A stretch of 64,000 nucleotides of DNA from Paenibacillus lupini (GCF_011761355.1 NZ_JAASRW010000003.1:705188-769187), one strand, 5' to 3'. Counted from the stretch's first letter, positions 53,260 through 64,000 are shown. The notes: generated from the sequence alone by a model not told the origin. Numbers and translations are program-made.

Positions 53260-55480
53260 GGAACCAACAGCCGAACAAATCGTCGAGCAAAAGATTTATC
53301 AACAATTTGGTGTATCGGATTATGAGTTTGAGCTTATCTGCGGTTTTCTCGGCCGTACACCTAACTACACGGAAATCGGCGTATTTAGCGTTATGTGGTC
53401 GGAGCATTGTGCCTACAAGAACTCCAAGCCAATCCTGAAGAAATTCCCGATCACTGGACCACGTGTCCTGATGGGACCAGGTGAAGGCGCGGGTATCGTT
53501 GATATCGGCGACAACCAAGCGGTCGTATTCAAGATCGAATCGCATAACCATCCATCTGCTGTTGAGCCTTACCAAGGCGCTGCAACAGGTGTTGGCGGCA
53601 TTATCCGTGACATTTTCTCGATGGGCGCTCGTCCAGTTGCCCTGCTGAACTCGCTTCGTTTCGGTAAGCTGGAGAACGATCGTGTGAAGTACTTGTTCGA
53701 GAACGTTGTCAGCGGTATCGCTGGCTACGGTAACTGTATCGGTATCCCTACCGTTGCAGGCGAAGTCATGTTCGACGAGAGCTACGAAGGCAACCCGCTT
53801 GTTAACGCAATGTGCGTAGGTCTTATCGATCATGACAAAATCCAACGCGGTGTAGCAAAAGGTGTTGGTAACCCAGTCTTCTACGTTGGTCCTGCAACAG
53901 GCCGCGACGGTATCCACGGTGCGACATTCGCATCCGTTGAGCTGACAGAAGAATCCGAAGAGAAACGTACTGCCGTACAAGTCGGCGATCCATTCATGGA
54001 GAAGCTCGTTATGGAGTCCACTCTGGAACTGATCAACTCCGGTATCGTACTTGGTATTCAAGATATGGGCGCAGCGGGCCTCACTTGCTCGAGCGCAGAG
54101 ATGGCTTCCAAAGCTGGCAACGGCCTGGAACTGTACCTCGATGAAGTTCCACAACGTGAGACAGGTATGACGCCTTACGAAATGATGTTGTCGGAGTCGC
54201 AAGAACGTATGTTGTTCGTTGTTGAACCGCAGCATGAAGCACAAGCACAAGAGATCTTCGACCGTTGGGGCGTTATTTGTAAAAAAGTTGGTAAAGTAAC
54301 CGATGACGGACGTCTTCGTCTGTTCCACCAAGGTGAGCAAGTGGCTGACATGCCGGTTAAAGCACTCGTTGACGAGTGCCCGGTATATGAAAAACCATCG
54401 CAAGAGCCTGCTTACTACGCTGCGAATGCAACGCTTGATACAGCTGCATTCACTGAAGTAACAGACCTGACTGGTGCTCTTGAGAAAGTACTCGCTTCGC
54501 CAACTGTGGCAAGCAAAGAGTGGGTTTACAGCCAATATGACTACATGGTTCGTACATCAACAGCGGTTCAACCAGGCTCCGATGCGGCAGTTGTTACAAT
54601 TCGCGGCACTCGTAAAGGCCTTGCAATGACAACTGACTGTAATGGTCGTTACGTATATCTGGATCCTGAAGTAGGCGGACGTATCGCGGTAGCAGAAGCT
54701 GCTCGTAACATTGTATGTTCCGGAGCAGAACCACTTGCGATTACAGATAACCTGAACTTCGGCAGCCCTGAGAAGCCGGAAGTATTCTGGCAAATTGAGA
54801 AAGCTGCAGACGGCATGTCCGAGGCTTGCCGCGTGCTTGATACGCCGGTAATCGGCGGTAACGTGAGCTTGTACAATGAGAATGCAAAAGGCGCGATCTA
54901 CCCAACTCCGGTAATCGGTATGGTTGGTCTCGTACATGATGTGGACCACATCACGACACAAGGCTTCAAAAAAGAAGGCGACGTCATTATCCTTGTTGGC
55001 GACACTAAAGCAGAGTTTGGCGGCAGCGAGCTGCTCTACGTTCTGAACGGTGCGGCTGAAGGCCGTCCACCAGCTATTGATCTTGCAACGGAGAAAAACA
55101 TGCTTGGCGCTGTTCTGACAGCGATCCAAGGTGGTCTGGTTGCTTCCGCTCATGACTTGTCTGAAGGCGGCCTTGCTGTAGCTCTTGCGGAATCCGCAAT
55201 CAGCGGCAAAATTGGTGCAGAAGTGAACGTGGCAACGGATCTTCGTCCTGACCACCTTCTGTTCTCCGAGTCGCAATCGCGTATCTTGCTCTCTGCTACA
55301 CCTGAGAAAGCAGCAGCATTGCAAGCGCACCTGACTGAACAAGGCGTAGTAAATGCAGCAATTGGTACTGTAAAAGGCAGCAGCCTGACCATCAACGTAA
55401 ATGGCAAATCCGGCGTTAATGCACCGGTACAACAACTGGAGAAGGTCTGGAAGGATGCGATTCCATGTCTGATGAAATAA
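53237..55480 (+). CDS. purL: FGAM synthase large subunit
   Basis: ATP-dependent conversion of FGAR to FGAM with PurS and PurQ. 747 residues, the small-type PurL of Bacillales. Motifs include [13 protein letters not shown] (active-site His), [36 protein letters not shown] and [20 protein letters not shown] before the ATG at 53237, inside the purQ gene; the end overlaps purF by 16 nt. Confidence 0.97.
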   Translation: MAQQLTAKEPTAEQIVEQKIYQQFGVSDYEFELICGFLGRTPNYTEIGVFSVMWSEHCAYKNSKPILKKFPITGPRVLMGPGEGAGIVDIGDNQAVVFKIESHNHPSAVEPYQGAATGVGGIIRDIFSMGARPVALLNSLRFGKLENDRVKYLFENVVSGIAGYGNCIGIPTVAGEVMFDESYEGNPLVNAMCVGLIDHDKIQRGVAKGVGNPVFYVGPATGRDGIHGATFASVELTEESEEKRTAVQVGDPFMEKLVMESTLELINSGIVLGIQDMGAAGLTCSSAEMASKAGNGLELYLDEVPQRETGMTPYEMMLSESQERMLFVVEPQHEAQAQEIFDRWGVICKKVGKVTDDGRLRLFHQGEQVADMPVKALVDECPVYEKPSQEPAYYAANATLDTAAFTEVTDLTGALEKVLASPTVASKEWVYSQYDYMVRTSTAVQPGSDAAVVTIRGTRKGLAMTTDCNGRYVYLDPEVGGRIAVAEAARNIVCSGAEPLAITDNLNFGSPEKPEVFWQIEKAADGMSEACRVLDTPVIGGNVSLYNENAKGAIYPTPVIGMVGLVHDVDHITTQGFKKEGDVIILVGDTKAEFGGSELLYVLNGAAEGRPPAIDLATEKNMLGAVLTAIQGGLVASAHDLSEGGLAVALAESAISGKIGAEVNVATDLRPDHLLFSESQSRILLSATPEKAAALQAHLTEQGVVNAAIGTVKGSSLTINVNGKSGVNAPVQQLEKVWKDAIPCLMK

Positions 55481-56943
55481 AACAGCATAAGCTGTGGACG
55501 GGAAATCATTATAACGAAGGCATTGGCCGTGACGATATGTTTGACAAATTGCGTGAGGAATGTGGTGTGTTCGGGGTATTTAATGTCCCGAATGCGTCCT
55601 CCCTCAGCTATTACGGCCTTCATGCTCTCCAGCATCGCGGCGAGGAAAGTGCAGGGATCTGTACAGTGGATACGGAGGCGGGAAACCGCTTCGCCTACCA
55701 CCGTGGTATGGGGCTTGTGAAGGAAGTATTTGATAAAGAGCGGATTCAATCGCTCGCTGGTGATCGCTCCATTGGCCACGTTCGTTATTCGACGGCTGGC
55801 GAGAGCAAGCTGGCGAATGCGCAGCCGCTTATTTTCCGTTATCGGGATGGCGATCTGGCGGTTGCAACGAATGGTAATATCGTTAATGCACCAGAGATTC
55901 GCAAGGAGCTGGAGAGCCAAGGCTCGATCTTCCAAACCTCCAGCGATACGGAAGTTATCGCTCACTTGATCGCTCGTTCGTCTAAGAGCTTCGAAGAAGC
56001 AGCAAAAGATGCGCTTCAGCGTATTATTGGCGGCTTTGCGTTCCTTATTATGACGAATGATAAGCTGCTTGTAGCGTCTGACCCGAATGGTCTGCGTCCA
56101 CTCGTGATGGGCAAGATCGGTGATGGATATGTATTCTCTTCCGAATCGTGTGCGTTCGAATCGATTGGCGCAGAATATGTACGTGACGTTCAACCAGGCG
56201 AACTGCTTTACCTTGATGCTGATGGTATGCGCGAAGACCGTTATGCAGAAGTAGAGCGCCGGGCAACATGTGCGATGGAATATATCTATTTTGCCCGCCC
56301 GGACAGCGATATTAATACAATCAACATCCATTCCGCACGTAAGCGGATGGGTAAACAGCTTGCGATGGAATCGTTCGTGGATGCAGACATCGTAATCGGC
56401 GTACCGGATTCGAGTATTTCGGCGTCTATTGGTTATGCTGAGCAAACAGGCATTCCTTATGAGCTTGGACTTATTAAGAATAAATACACAGGCCGTACGT
56501 TTATTCAGCCCTCCCAAGAGCTGCGGGAGCAAGGCGTGAAGATGAAGCTGTCTGCTGTGCGTAAAGTCGTGGAAGGCAGACGTGTTGTGATGATTGATGA
56601 CTCGATCGTGCGCGGTACGACATCCCGCCGGATCGTGAACATGCTTCGCGAGGCTGGTGCGACTGAAGTCCATGTGCGGATTACATCACCACCATTCAAG
56701 AACCCTTGCTACTACGGTATTGATACGCCAGATCGCAAGGAGCTGGTTGCTTCTTCGAGAACGGTGCAGGAAATGTGTGAAATGATTAATGCGGACTCTT
56801 TATACTTCCTTAGCCATGAAGGTTTTATCGATTCGGTAGGCGGCAATGACGGCGCGTATAACCGCGGCATGTGTCTGGCTTGCTTCGATAATGATTATCC
56901 AACACCGGTAGACGAGGAATCGGATAAGAGCTGCAGCTGTTAA
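55465..56943 (+). CDS. purF: Amidophosphoribosyltransferase
   Basis: First committed step: PRPP plus glutamine to phosphoribosylamine. The 492-residue precursor has a propeptide before the predicted catalytic C33 (LREECGVFG), which becomes the N-terminus after processing. The phosphoribosyltransferase motif [14 protein letters not shown] is near 372-385. Cys residues in [15 protein letters not shown] and GMCLACF fit the [4Fe-4S] ligands of the B. subtilis enzyme, which is oxygen-sensitive and feedback-regulated. The start is inside purL. Confidence 0.96.
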   Translation: MSDEIKQHKLWTGNHYNEGIGRDDMFDKLREECGVFGVFNVPNASSLSYYGLHALQHRGEESAGICTVDTEAGNRFAYHRGMGLVKEVFDKERIQSLAGDRSIGHVRYSTAGESKLANAQPLIFRYRDGDLAVATNGNIVNAPEIRKELESQGSIFQTSSDTEVIAHLIARSSKSFEEAAKDALQRIIGGFAFLIMTNDKLLVASDPNGLRPLVMGKIGDGYVFSSESCAFESIGAEYVRDVQPGELLYLDADGMREDRYAEVERRATCAMEYIYFARPDSDINTINIHSARKRMGKQLAMESFVDADIVIGVPDSSISASIGYAEQTGIPYELGLIKNKYTGRTFIQPSQELREQGVKMKLSAVRKVVEGRRVVMIDDSIVRGTTSRRIVNMLREAGATEVHVRITSPPFKNPCYYGIDTPDRKELVASSRTVQEMCEMINADSLYFLSHEGFIDSVGGNDGAYNRGMCLACFDNDYPTPVDEESDKSCSC

Positions 56944-56973
56944 TAGACAAGTTTATAAAAGGGGTTGACTGGT

Positions 56974-58017
56974 GTGTCAGAAGCGTACAAAAAGGCCGGA
57001 GTCGATATTGCTGCCGGCAATGAAGCAGTCGAACGGATGAAGAAGCATGTTAAGAAAACGTTCCGTCCAGAGGTGCTGACTGATCTCGGCGGGTTTGGCG
57101 GATTGTTTGGTCTTAACAAAGACAAATACGAGGAGCCTGTGCTCGTATCTGGAACGGACGGCGTTGGCACGAAGCTGAAGCTGGCGTTCATGATGGATAA
57201 ACATGATACGATCGGCGTTGACGCGGTTGCCATGTGCGTAAACGATATTATCGTACAAGGCGCTGAGCCTCTCTTCTTCCTCGATTATCTGGCATGCGGT
57301 AAAGTCGTTCCGGAAAAAATCGAAGCTGTTGTAAAAGGTATCTCTGACGGCTGTGTACAAGCAGGCTGCGCACTGATTGGCGGAGAAACAGCTGAAATGC
57401 CTGGTATGTACCAAGGCGACGAATATGATATCGCTGGCTTTACAGTTGGCGTTGTTGATAAAAAGAAAATTATCGATGGCACTACAATCGCTCCTGGCGA
57501 TGTTGTTCTTGGCTTCGCGTCAAGCGGTATCCACAGTAACGGCTACTCGCTCGTACGTCGTCTTCTTCTTGAAGAGTGCGGCTACGCGCTTGACCAACGT
57601 CTGCCTGAGCTGAATGATGCTGTACTTGGTGACGTTCTGATCGAGCCAACTCGCATCTATGTGAAATCGGCACTCAAGCTGATCGAGCAAGTGAATGTAA
57701 AAGGTATGGCGCATATTACAGGCGGCGGCTTTATTGAGAATATCCCACGGGTTCTGCCTGAAGGCGTAAATGTAAATGTAGAATACGGCTCTTGGCCTAT
57801 TCTGCCTATCTTCCAGCTGATGCAGGACAAAGGCGCAATTACAAACCGTGACATGTTCACGACATTTAATATGGGCATCGGGTTAATCGTAGTTGTTCCA
57901 GCTGACCAAGCAGAAGAGGCTCTTAAAGTAGCAGCTGATCTTGGCGAAGCAGCATACCGAATCGGAACGGTAACGGAGGGCAATCGCGTCGTTACGTTTA
58001 CAGGAGCGGACGTGTAA
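56974..58017 (+). CDS. purM: AIR synthase
   Basis: Closes the imidazole ring: FGAM plus ATP to AIR. 347 residues starting with GTG ([15 protein letters not shown]..., like B. subtilis PurM), with AAAGGGG upstream; a TTG at 56965 is the alternative. Motifs [20 protein letters not shown] and [12 protein letters not shown] are present. The stop codon TAA shares its last base with the purN start. Confidence 0.96.
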   Translation: MSEAYKKAGVDIAAGNEAVERMKKHVKKTFRPEVLTDLGGFGGLFGLNKDKYEEPVLVSGTDGVGTKLKLAFMMDKHDTIGVDAVAMCVNDIIVQGAEPLFFLDYLACGKVVPEKIEAVVKGISDGCVQAGCALIGGETAEMPGMYQGDEYDIAGFTVGVVDKKKIIDGTTIAPGDVVLGFASSGIHSNGYSLVRRLLLEECGYALDQRLPELNDAVLGDVLIEPTRIYVKSALKLIEQVNVKGMAHITGGGFIENIPRVLPEGVNVNVEYGSWPILPIFQLMQDKGAITNRDMFTTFNMGIGLIVVVPADQAEEALKVAADLGEAAYRIGTVTEGNRVVTFTGADV

Positions 58018-58628
58018 TGGGAGCATTGCGTTTAGCCGTCTTCGCATCAGGGCAAGGAACAAACTTCCAAGCCCTGGTCGATGCGGTGCGACAAGGAGGG
58101 CTCGATGCAACCATCGAGCTTCTTGTTTGTGATAAGCCATCTGCTCCAGTAGTAGATCGGGCTCGCAAGGCGGGCGTAGATACCTTCATTTTTGTGCCGA
58201 AGGAGTATCCTTCCCGCGAGGCTTATGAAAAGGAAATACTAGCGGAGCTGCAGCGCCGCGGCATTGAACTGGTTGTATTAGCCGGGTATATGCGGATTAT
58301 TACTTCTGTACTCGTAGATCCATTTTATGGCCGTATGATTAATATTCATCCTGCTCTTTTACCCTCCTTCCCTGGTGTGAATGGAATCGGACAAGCGCTC
58401 GAGCATGGCGTGAAGGTTACAGGTGTTACTGTTCATTATGTGGATGGCGGTATGGACAGCGGTCCGATTATTGCACAAAGCGCAGTTGAAGTGCTAAGCG
58501 GAGATACAGAGTCGACACTTGGCGAACGTATTCATGCAGCTGAGCAGCAGCTCTTCCCGCAGGTCGTGCAATGGATCGCACAGGGCCGCGTTGTCCTGGA
58601 CGGACGCAACGTTACAGTTAAAGCTTAG
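58017..58628 (+). CDS. purN: GAR formyltransferase
   Basis: 10-formyl-THF-dependent formylation of glycinamide ribonucleotide. 203 residues; ASGQGTNFQAL near the N-terminus, and the catalytic set spread over NIHPALLPSFPG and the HYVDGGMDSGPII block. Translationally coupled to purM by a one-base overlap. Confidence 0.97.
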   Translation: MGALRLAVFASGQGTNFQALVDAVRQGGLDATIELLVCDKPSAPVVDRARKAGVDTFIFVPKEYPSREAYEKEILAELQRRGIELVVLAGYMRIITSVLVDPFYGRMINIHPALLPSFPGVNGIGQALEHGVKVTGVTVHYVDGGMDSGPIIAQSAVEVLSGDTESTLGERIHAAEQQLFPQVVQWIAQGRVVLDGRNVTVKA

Positions 58629-58673
58629 CTTTTCTTATAAAATAAGTACCTATTTTCGAGGAGGCAATTTCGC

Positions 58674-60227
58674 GTGGCAATTCGTAGAGCGTTAATTAGT
58701 GTTTCGGACAAGACTGGCATTGTTGAATTTTCTCGTGAGCTGGCGGCTCAAGGCGTACAAATCATCTCGACAGGTGGTACGTTCAACCTGCTGGAGAAGG
58801 AAGGCATTCCTGTTATCGGTATTTCTGATGTAACGGGCTTCCCTGAAATTTTGGACGGCCGTGTAAAAACGCTTCATCCTGCGGTTCACAGCGGACTTCT
58901 GGCTATTCGTGACAACGAAGAGCATCAAAAGGTTATGCAGGAGCTTGGTCTGGATTACATCGACCTTGTGGTTGTTAACCTGTATCCGTTCAAGCAAACG
59001 ATCGCAAACCCTAACGTGGAATATGAGGATGCTATCGAGAACATCGATATCGGCGGTCCTACTATGCTTCGTTCGGCTGCGAAAAACCATGCTTTCGTAA
59101 CGGTTGTAGTAGATGCTAATGACTATGCTGCTGTAATCGAAGAGATCAAAGCAGGCGGAGACACTACACTTGAGACTCGCAAACGTCTGACTGCAAAAGT
59201 ATTCCGTCATACAGCGGCTTACGATGCACTTATTGCTGATTATCTGACAAAGCAAGTTGGCGAAGAGCTTCCTGAGTCTTACACGGTCACTTACGAGAAA
59301 GTTCAAGATCTGCGCTACGGCGAGAACCCGCATCAGAAGGCGGCGTTCTACAGCAAGCCGCTTGCACCTGTTGGCAACATTACGACTGCTGAACAGCTGC
59401 ATGGCAAAGAATTGTCCTACAACAACATTAATGATGCTAACGCAGCACTTGCCATCGTCAAAGAATTTGACGAGCCTGCCTGTGTAGCAGTCAAACATAT
59501 GAATCCATGCGGCGTGGGTATCGGTGCTGACATCCATGAAGCTTATCAAAAAGCTTACGCAGCTGATCCTACATCGATCTTTGGCGGTATCGTTGCGGCG
59601 AACCGTACGATCGGCGCAGACACAGCTGAGCTGCTGAGCCAAATCTTCCTTGAAATCATCATCGCACCGGACTTCACTCCAGAAGCGCTGGAAGTGCTGA
59701 CGAAGAAGAAAAATATCCGTCTTCTTAAACTTGGAGAGCTCTCTGCATCATCGGCTGCTGAGCGCAAATCCGATTGGTTGTCGACAACGGTTGACGGCGG
59801 TCTGCTCGTACAAGAGAGCGACGTTCGCAGCTTGACTGAGGCTGATCTGCAGTTCGTAACGGACCGCAAACCAACGGAAGAAGAGCTGAAACAACTGCTG
59901 TTCGGATGGAAAGTTGTGAAGCATGTGAAATCGAACGCGATTTTGCTGGCGAAAAACAACATGACGATCGGCGTTGGTGCTGGCCAAATGAACCGCGTTG
60001 GTTCCGCTCGTATTGCGATCGAGCAAGCAGGCGAGCAAGCGGTTGGATCGGTACTTGCTTCCGATGCATTCTTCCCAATGGGTGATACCGTTGAGCTTGC
60101 AGCAAAAGCTGGTATTACGGCTATTATCCAAACAGGTGGTTCGATCAAAGACGCAGAGTCGATCGAAGCAGCAAATAAGCATAATATCGCAATGGTGATG
60201 ACAGGCGTTCGTCACTTCAAACACTAA
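58674..60227 (+). CDS. purH: AICAR transformylase / IMP cyclohydrolase
   Basis: Bifunctional enzyme for the last two steps to IMP. 517 residues starting with GTG after GAGGAGG. The N-terminal cyclohydrolase domain has [12 protein letters not shown] and STGGT; the C-terminal transformylase has [11 protein letters not shown] with catalytic Lys-His and ends in TGVRHFKH. Confidence 0.97.
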   Translation: MAIRRALISVSDKTGIVEFSRELAAQGVQIISTGGTFNLLEKEGIPVIGISDVTGFPEILDGRVKTLHPAVHSGLLAIRDNEEHQKVMQELGLDYIDLVVVNLYPFKQTIANPNVEYEDAIENIDIGGPTMLRSAAKNHAFVTVVVDANDYAAVIEEIKAGGDTTLETRKRLTAKVFRHTAAYDALIADYLTKQVGEELPESYTVTYEKVQDLRYGENPHQKAAFYSKPLAPVGNITTAEQLHGKELSYNNINDANAALAIVKEFDEPACVAVKHMNPCGVGIGADIHEAYQKAYAADPTSIFGGIVAANRTIGADTAELLSQIFLEIIIAPDFTPEALEVLTKKKNIRLLKLGELSASSAAERKSDWLSTTVDGGLLVQESDVRSLTEADLQFVTDRKPTEEELKQLLFGWKVVKHVKSNAILLAKNNMTIGVGAGQMNRVGSARIAIEQAGEQAVGSVLASDAFFPMGDTVELAAKAGITAIIQTGGSIKDAESIEAANKHNIAMVMTGVRHFKH

Positions 60228-60238
60228 GAGAGCAAGTT

Positions 60239-60294
60239 GAATAGCGGAGCTTCTTCCGGGTCATTATGGCGCGGCAAGACCAGCTTCGCTATTA
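60239..60294 (+). promoter_or_regulatory. Hairpin between purH and purD
   Basis: AATAGCGGAGCT pairs with AGCTTCGCTATT (one mismatch) around a ~32-nt loop. No T-run follows, so it may stabilise or process the mRNA rather than terminate it. Confidence 0.45.
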
Positions 60295-60341
60295 GCTATT
60301 AATTAAGATAAGTATCTATCATCAGGGGGTAAATAAGAGCG

Positions 60342-61610
60342 ATGAGAATTCTAGTTGTCGGCGGCGGCGGTCGCGAGCATGCTGTTGTTTGGGCGCTGAA
60401 GAAAAGTGAGAAGGTTAAGGAAGTATTTTGTGCACCGGGTAATGCAGGTATTGCGCAAATTGCAGATTGCGTGCCAATCGCGGTTCATCAATTTGATGAA
60501 CTTGTGAGGTTTGCAAAGGATGCGTCTATTGATCTTGTCTTCATCGGTCCGGATGATCCACTTGCAGCAGGTATCGTAGATGCGTTCGAAGCGCATAACA
60601 TTCCGGTCTATGGCCCGAACAAAGCGGCAGCGGAGATTGAAGGCAGCAAGATCTTCATGAAGGACCTGCTTCGCAAATACAATATCCCAACTGCCAAATA
60701 CGAGACTTTCACGGAATATGAAGCAGCTCTTACTTATTTGCGTGAACAATCCGTGCCAATTGTTATTAAAGCGGATGGTCTTGCAGCAGGCAAAGGCGTA
60801 ACGGTTGCTTACTCGCTGGAAGAAGCAGAGCAAGCCCTCAGAGAAGCCATGGTTGATAAAGTATTCGGCGATGCTGGCAACCAAATTGTCATCGAAGAAT
60901 TCCTCGAAGGCCAAGAAATGTCGATCCTCGCTTTTGTTGATGGTGAGACGGTTAAAGCAATGGTACCGGCGCAAGACCACAAACCGGTATTTGATAATGA
61001 CAAAGGCCCAAATACAGGCGGTATGGGGACATACTCCCCGCTGCCGCATATCGAGCAATCGATTATCGATGAGTCGATCCAGAATATTATTATTCCTACG
61101 GCTAAAGCGATGGTAAGCGAAGGACGTCCATTCCGCGGCGTATTGTTTGCTGGTCTGATGATTACTAAAGATGGCCCTAAAACAATTGAATTTAACGCTC
61201 GTATGGGCGACCCTGAAACACAAGTTGTATTGCCACGCCTCAAAACCGAGCTGGTTGACGTTGTTCTAGCGTCTTTGAACGGACGTCTGGATCAACTGGA
61301 GCTTGAGTGGAGCGAAGAAGCAGCGGTATGTGTCATCGTTGCATCAGAAGGCTACCCGGCATCGTATCCGAAAGGCCGTGAGATTACAGGCCTTGAGGCA
61401 GCAGAAGCACAAGGCGCGCTTGTCTTCCATGCCGGTACTGCCGAGCAGGATGGTAAAATCGTGACTAGCGGCGGCCGTGTTCTTGGCGTCGTTGGCCGTG
61501 GCCGCGATATCGCGGAAGCACGTGCCCGCGCTTATGAAGCAGTAAGCGTCATTCATTTCGACGGCATGCATAACCGTACGGATATTGCAGCAAAAGCGTT
61601 GAAGGGCTAA
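60342..61610 (+). CDS. purD: Phosphoribosylamine-glycine ligase
   Basis: ATP-grasp enzyme joining glycine to phosphoribosylamine, the second pathway step. 422 residues; MRILVVGGGGREHA start, PVVIKADGLAAGKGV-type strand, and DNDKGPNTGGMGTYSP and FNARMGDPETQ motifs. A GGGGG element lies 12 nt upstream of the ATG. Last gene of the pur operon before a strong terminator. Confidence 0.97.
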   Translation: MRILVVGGGGREHAVVWALKKSEKVKEVFCAPGNAGIAQIADCVPIAVHQFDELVRFAKDASIDLVFIGPDDPLAAGIVDAFEAHNIPVYGPNKAAAEIEGSKIFMKDLLRKYNIPTAKYETFTEYEAALTYLREQSVPIVIKADGLAAGKGVTVAYSLEEAEQALREAMVDKVFGDAGNQIVIEEFLEGQEMSILAFVDGETVKAMVPAQDHKPVFDNDKGPNTGGMGTYSPLPHIEQSIIDESIQNIIIPTAKAMVSEGRPFRGVLFAGLMITKDGPKTIEFNARMGDPETQVVLPRLKTELVDVVLASLNGRLDQLELEWSEEAAVCVIVASEGYPASYPKGREITGLEAAEAQGALVFHAGTAEQDGKIVTSGGRVLGVVGRGRDIAEARARAYEAVSVIHFDGMHNRTDIAAKALKG

Positions 61611-61623
61611 GCCCCGGGAAACG

Positions 61624-61673
61624 ATAAAAGACCTTCTTCTTGCCAGGAATGGCCGGAAGAAGGTCTTTTTTTG
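61624..61673. terminator. Terminator of the pur operon
   Basis: AAAAGACCTTCTTC / GAAGAAGGTCTTTTTTT, a 14-bp stem with a T-run on the plus strand; the A-run on the other side lets it also stop the small minus-strand gene that follows. Confidence 0.92.
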
Positions 61674-61688
61674 TTCAGTGGTCTAGAA

Positions 61689-61817
61689 CTATTCCTTATA
61701 GAACAGCAGGCTGCGGTCAAGGATGATATATAACACGGCAACAAATATGCCGGCAAGCAATAGAACCGTAAGCCAATGATCAGTGAGCCAAGTGATCCAC
61801 ATCGGCAAGGGAATCAT
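61689..61817 (-). CDS. Small single-pass membrane protein, 42 residues or shorter
   Basis: On the minus strand an ATG at 61817 opens a 42-residue frame, MIPLPMWITWLTDHWLTVLL... ending DRSLLFYKE, with one hydrophobic helix from about residue 12 to 33. CAAGGAG abuts this ATG, so the real start may be the TTG at 61808 (9 nt from AAGGAG) or the ATG at 61802. The gene lies convergent to purD and uses its terminator. No family is recognised; small membrane proteins of this kind are often missed. Confidence 0.55.
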   Translation of the reverse strand: MIPLPMWITWLTDHWLTVLLLAGIFVAVLYIILDRSLLFYKE

Positions 61818-61925
61818 CTCCTTGGTTGGGCAGTAGTGTGCTAGTTGTAGATTGAGCAATCATTGGCTGTGTTATTCGTCAGATGGGAAAATTATCGGGG
61901 CAGGCTGACGGACAGAATAAGACTA

Positions 61926-61955
61926 TTGACACCATCCTTATACAGATGATAATAT
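61926..61955 (+). promoter_or_regulatory. Probable sigma-A promoter of the alpha/beta hydrolase gene
   Basis: TTGACA (61926-61931) and GATAAT (61948-61953, 16-nt spacer) or TAATAT (61950-61955, 18-nt spacer). Confidence 0.6.
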
Positions 61956-62029
61956 GAACTCAATTAAATCATAGTATTCGGGTAGGAATTATATATAAAT
62001 GAAGAAGTAACCGCAGGAGGACATCTTTT

Positions 62030-62851
62030 ATGGAAAAACAATTATTGCTGCGTCATGAAGGACTTGAGTTGACAGCTACGCTTCATTATCCAACGGATGA
62101 TGTGAAGGACAATTCAAAAAAGAAGCAGGCCATTATTATATGCCATGGATTTATCGGAAGCCGGGTAGGTGTTGATCGGTTATTCGTTAAGACTGCACGT
62201 GCGCTTGCTGCGCAGGGGTCCTATGTGCTTCGATTCGATTATGGCGGCTGCGGAGAGAGCAATGGTGACTATGGTGCGCTGGGCTTTGACAGCATGATCG
62301 ACCAGACTCGTACGGTTATTGATTATGTAGCGGAGATGGACTGCGTAGATCCAAGAAAGATAGTTCTGCTGGGACATAGCCTGGGTGGTGCGATAGCTAT
62401 TATGACAGCTGTACGTGACAAACGCGTAAAACGTCTTGTCTTATGGTCGCCAGTAGCGTATCCGTTTAATGATATTGTTCGTATTGTGGGGCGTTCTGGC
62501 TACGACGAGGCCGTGCAGAAGGGCAGTACCGATTATGCAGGCTTTACTCTGCAGCCGGTATTCTTCGAATCTCTGCTGCAGCATCAGCCGTTCCAATCGG
62601 CAACACGATTTGGCGGGGAGGTACTGCTTGTCCACGGTACAAGCGACGATCTTATTCCAGTCGACTACAGCTTCCTGTACCAGAAAGTGTTCTGGACGCG
62701 CAGCGACGGGCTATGCGATAAGGAGATCATTTTCCAGGCTAACCATACGTACTCCTCAAGGCATCATCAGGAGGAAGCGATCCGTGTCACTTCTGAGTGG
62801 CTGGTGGGGCTTGATAAACAGCAACAGGACTGGCATAACTGGAGTATTTAG
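62030..62851 (+). CDS. Alpha/beta hydrolase
   Basis: 273-residue cytoplasmic hydrolase. The oxyanion loop HGF is near 39, the nucleophile elbow GHSLGG places Ser at 117, the acid is likely D in HGTSDDLIP near 207, and the base His is in NHTYSSRHHQ near the C-terminus. The layout resembles esterase/peptidase-like proteins acting on small acyl substrates. CAGGAGG precedes the ATG. Single gene with its own promoter; natural substrate unknown. Confidence 0.9.
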   Translation: MEKQLLLRHEGLELTATLHYPTDDVKDNSKKKQAIIICHGFIGSRVGVDRLFVKTARALAAQGSYVLRFDYGGCGESNGDYGALGFDSMIDQTRTVIDYVAEMDCVDPRKIVLLGHSLGGAIAIMTAVRDKRVKRLVLWSPVAYPFNDIVRIVGRSGYDEAVQKGSTDYAGFTLQPVFFESLLQHQPFQSATRFGGEVLLVHGTSDDLIPVDYSFLYQKVFWTRSDGLCDKEIIFQANHTYSSRHHQEEAIRVTSEWLVGLDKQQQDWHNWSI

Positions 62852-62935
62852 GAAGACAATCCCTGCGTTTTATGATTAAATGGTAGTATTCGACTTTTTC
62901 GACTCTATCATTCTCTACTAAAAGGCGGGGAACTC

Positions 62936-64000
62936 ATGGGCAGACAATTACGCAGCGTATTCATTTTTGGTTTACTAATCCTATTATTATCGGCATGCAG
63001 CGGCGGCACGGGCAGCAATACGGAGGAGGCTGCACCAACTCCTACAGTATCAACCGAGCCGGAGGCTACTCCAACACCAGAACCAACACCGGAACTTGGC
63101 TTTACAGCTCCTCTGACAGGACTGAAACGTGAATCGGAAGCAGCGGCACGTCCAGTTGCGGTCATGATCAATAATTTGAAGCCGGCACGTCCGCAATCCG
63201 GGCTCACCAATGCCGATGTGGTATGGGAAGTATTAGCCGAAGGCGGGATCACACGGCTTGTTGCGATATTCCAAAGCACAGATGCGGTGAACGATGCAAT
63301 TGGCCCGATCCGCAGTATTCGTCCTTACCTGATTGATATTGGCGAAAGTTATGGCGCTATTCTAGCCCACTCAGGGGCAAGTAATGACGGCTATGATATT
63401 TTGCAGCATCAGAATAAGCCTTATCTCGATGAGATTTCGAATGCGGGCCCTTATTTCTGGCGCAGCAAGGACCGCAAGGCACCGCATAATTTGTATTCTG
63501 AGCTTGCGAAGCTGCGGGCTGGAGCGGAGAAGAAAGGTTACAAGAGTGATGTAACGGTTCCCACTTACCCATTTGCAGAAGAAGGATCAACGGCTTCGGG
63601 AGAAGCGGCAGCATCTATTGAGATCAAATTTTTGCTGAAGGATTATAAAGTTTCTTATGCTTATGATGAAGCAAGTGGTGTTTACAAACGTTCCATTAAC
63701 GACGAACCACATACTGATCTTAATAACGGCGAGCAGTTGACTGCTGCCAATGTGGTTGTGCTTGGTGCGAACCATAAAACACTGGATGATTATGGGCGTC
63801 TAGCTGTTGACCTCCATGCAGGTGGGTCAGCGATCTTGTTCCAGAAAGGCAAAGCGGTGGCGTGTGAATGGGTTCGGAGCAAAGACAACATGGTCCGATT
63901 GATGAAAGATGGAGCAGAGCTCACTTTTATCCCAGGGAAAACGTTCTTTAACGTCGTTCCGAATACACCAACTTTTGCAGAGCATGTGATTTATGGGTAA
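62936..64000 (+). CDS. yerB: DUF3048 (YerB-like) lipoprotein
   Basis: 354-residue lipoprotein, complete, with its TAA at the last bases of the window. Signal peptide with lipobox LLSACS (Cys near 21), a Thr/Pro/Glu-rich linker to about residue 55, then the DUF3048 domain (ARPVAVMINNLKPARPQSGL, GPIRSIRPYLIDI, APHNLYSE) and the C-terminal subdomain (GKTFFNVVP). In B. subtilis yerB lies between the pur operon and pcrB-pcrA-ligA; the location here after purD supports the assignment. Function is not firmly known. AAGGCGGGG precedes the ATG. Confidence 0.9.
   Translation: MGRQLRSVFIFGLLILLLSACSGGTGSNTEEAAPTPTVSTEPEATPTPEPTPELGFTAPLTGLKRESEAAARPVAVMINNLKPARPQSGLTNADVVWEVLAEGGITRLVAIFQSTDAVNDAIGPIRSIRPYLIDIGESYGAILAHSGASNDGYDILQHQNKPYLDEISNAGPYFWRSKDRKAPHNLYSELAKLRAGAEKKGYKSDVTVPTYPFAEEGSTASGEAAASIEIKFLLKDYKVSYAYDEASGVYKRSINDEPHTDLNNGEQLTAANVVVLGANHKTLDDYGRLAVDLHAGGSAILFQKGKAVACEWVRSKDNMVRLMKDGAELTFIPGKTFFNVVPNTPTFAEHVIYG

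Noticed and set aside
53249..56673. Several long minus-strand frames opposite purL and purF
   Set aside because: All are antisense to intact essential genes and show shadow composition.
1..64000. CRISPR arrays, tRNA/rRNA genes, insertion sequences or prophage
   Set aside because: I saw no direct repeat-spacer pattern, no tRNA cloverleaf signatures and no transposase or phage-like reading frame; a tRNAscan or ISfinder search would settle small remnants.

Overview
The window reads as chromosomal DNA of a spore-forming, low-to-mid GC Gram-positive bacterium, most likely Paenibacillus or a close relative. Pointers are the purEKBCSQLFMNHD order with a guanine riboswitch, a YaaH/SleL-type LysM-GH18 protein, S-layer homology domains, LplABC-type sugar uptake with a large YesN-like AraC regulator, a yerB-like gene just after the pur operon as in Bacillus subtilis, and AGGAGG ribosome binding sites throughout. 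No rRNA, tRNA, CRISPR array, phage or recognisable transposase gene is visible. The species call is inference.
1-17.2 kb: the end of a large modular carbohydrate-binding surface protein; hemL; an LCP wall-polymer ligase gene divergent from a three-gene ABC-2 exporter; a Bcp peroxidase; two NodB-type polysaccharide deacetylases flanking a moxR-DUF58-transglutaminase operon. Most of this concerns the cell envelope.
17.3-32 kb: guaA, then an eight-gene minus-strand sugar island (AraC/YesN regulator, solute-binding protein, two permeases, sugar isomerase, an unrecognised protein, two Gfo/Idh oxidoreductases) whose upstream edge carries gene relics, then an S-layer-anchored PHP-domain protein.
32-47.5 kb: an AraC regulator, a BadF-type kinase and a GH4 phospho-glycosidase; the purine permease pbuG under a guanine riboswitch; a phosphodiester glycosidase-like pair; msrAB and a nitroreductase; two consecutive marR-MFS efflux modules with duplicated promoters; and a YaaH-like protein lacking the GH18 catalytic Glu.
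47.5-64 kb: the complete de novo IMP operon of twelve genes behind a PurBox pair, a sigma-A promoter and a guanine riboswitch with a long expression platform, then a tiny membrane protein gene on the opposite strand, an alpha/beta hydrolase and a yerB-like lipoprotein. pur, pbuG and guaA together supply and import purines; pur and pbuG appear to share both PurR-type and riboswitch control.
The least explained material is non-coding: a tandem 125-bp duplication holding four GTCCCT/AGGGAC palindromes, a large imperfect palindrome before the yaaH-like gene, a long hairpin in the purC-purS gap, and a family of short palindromes shared by two distant intergenic regions.
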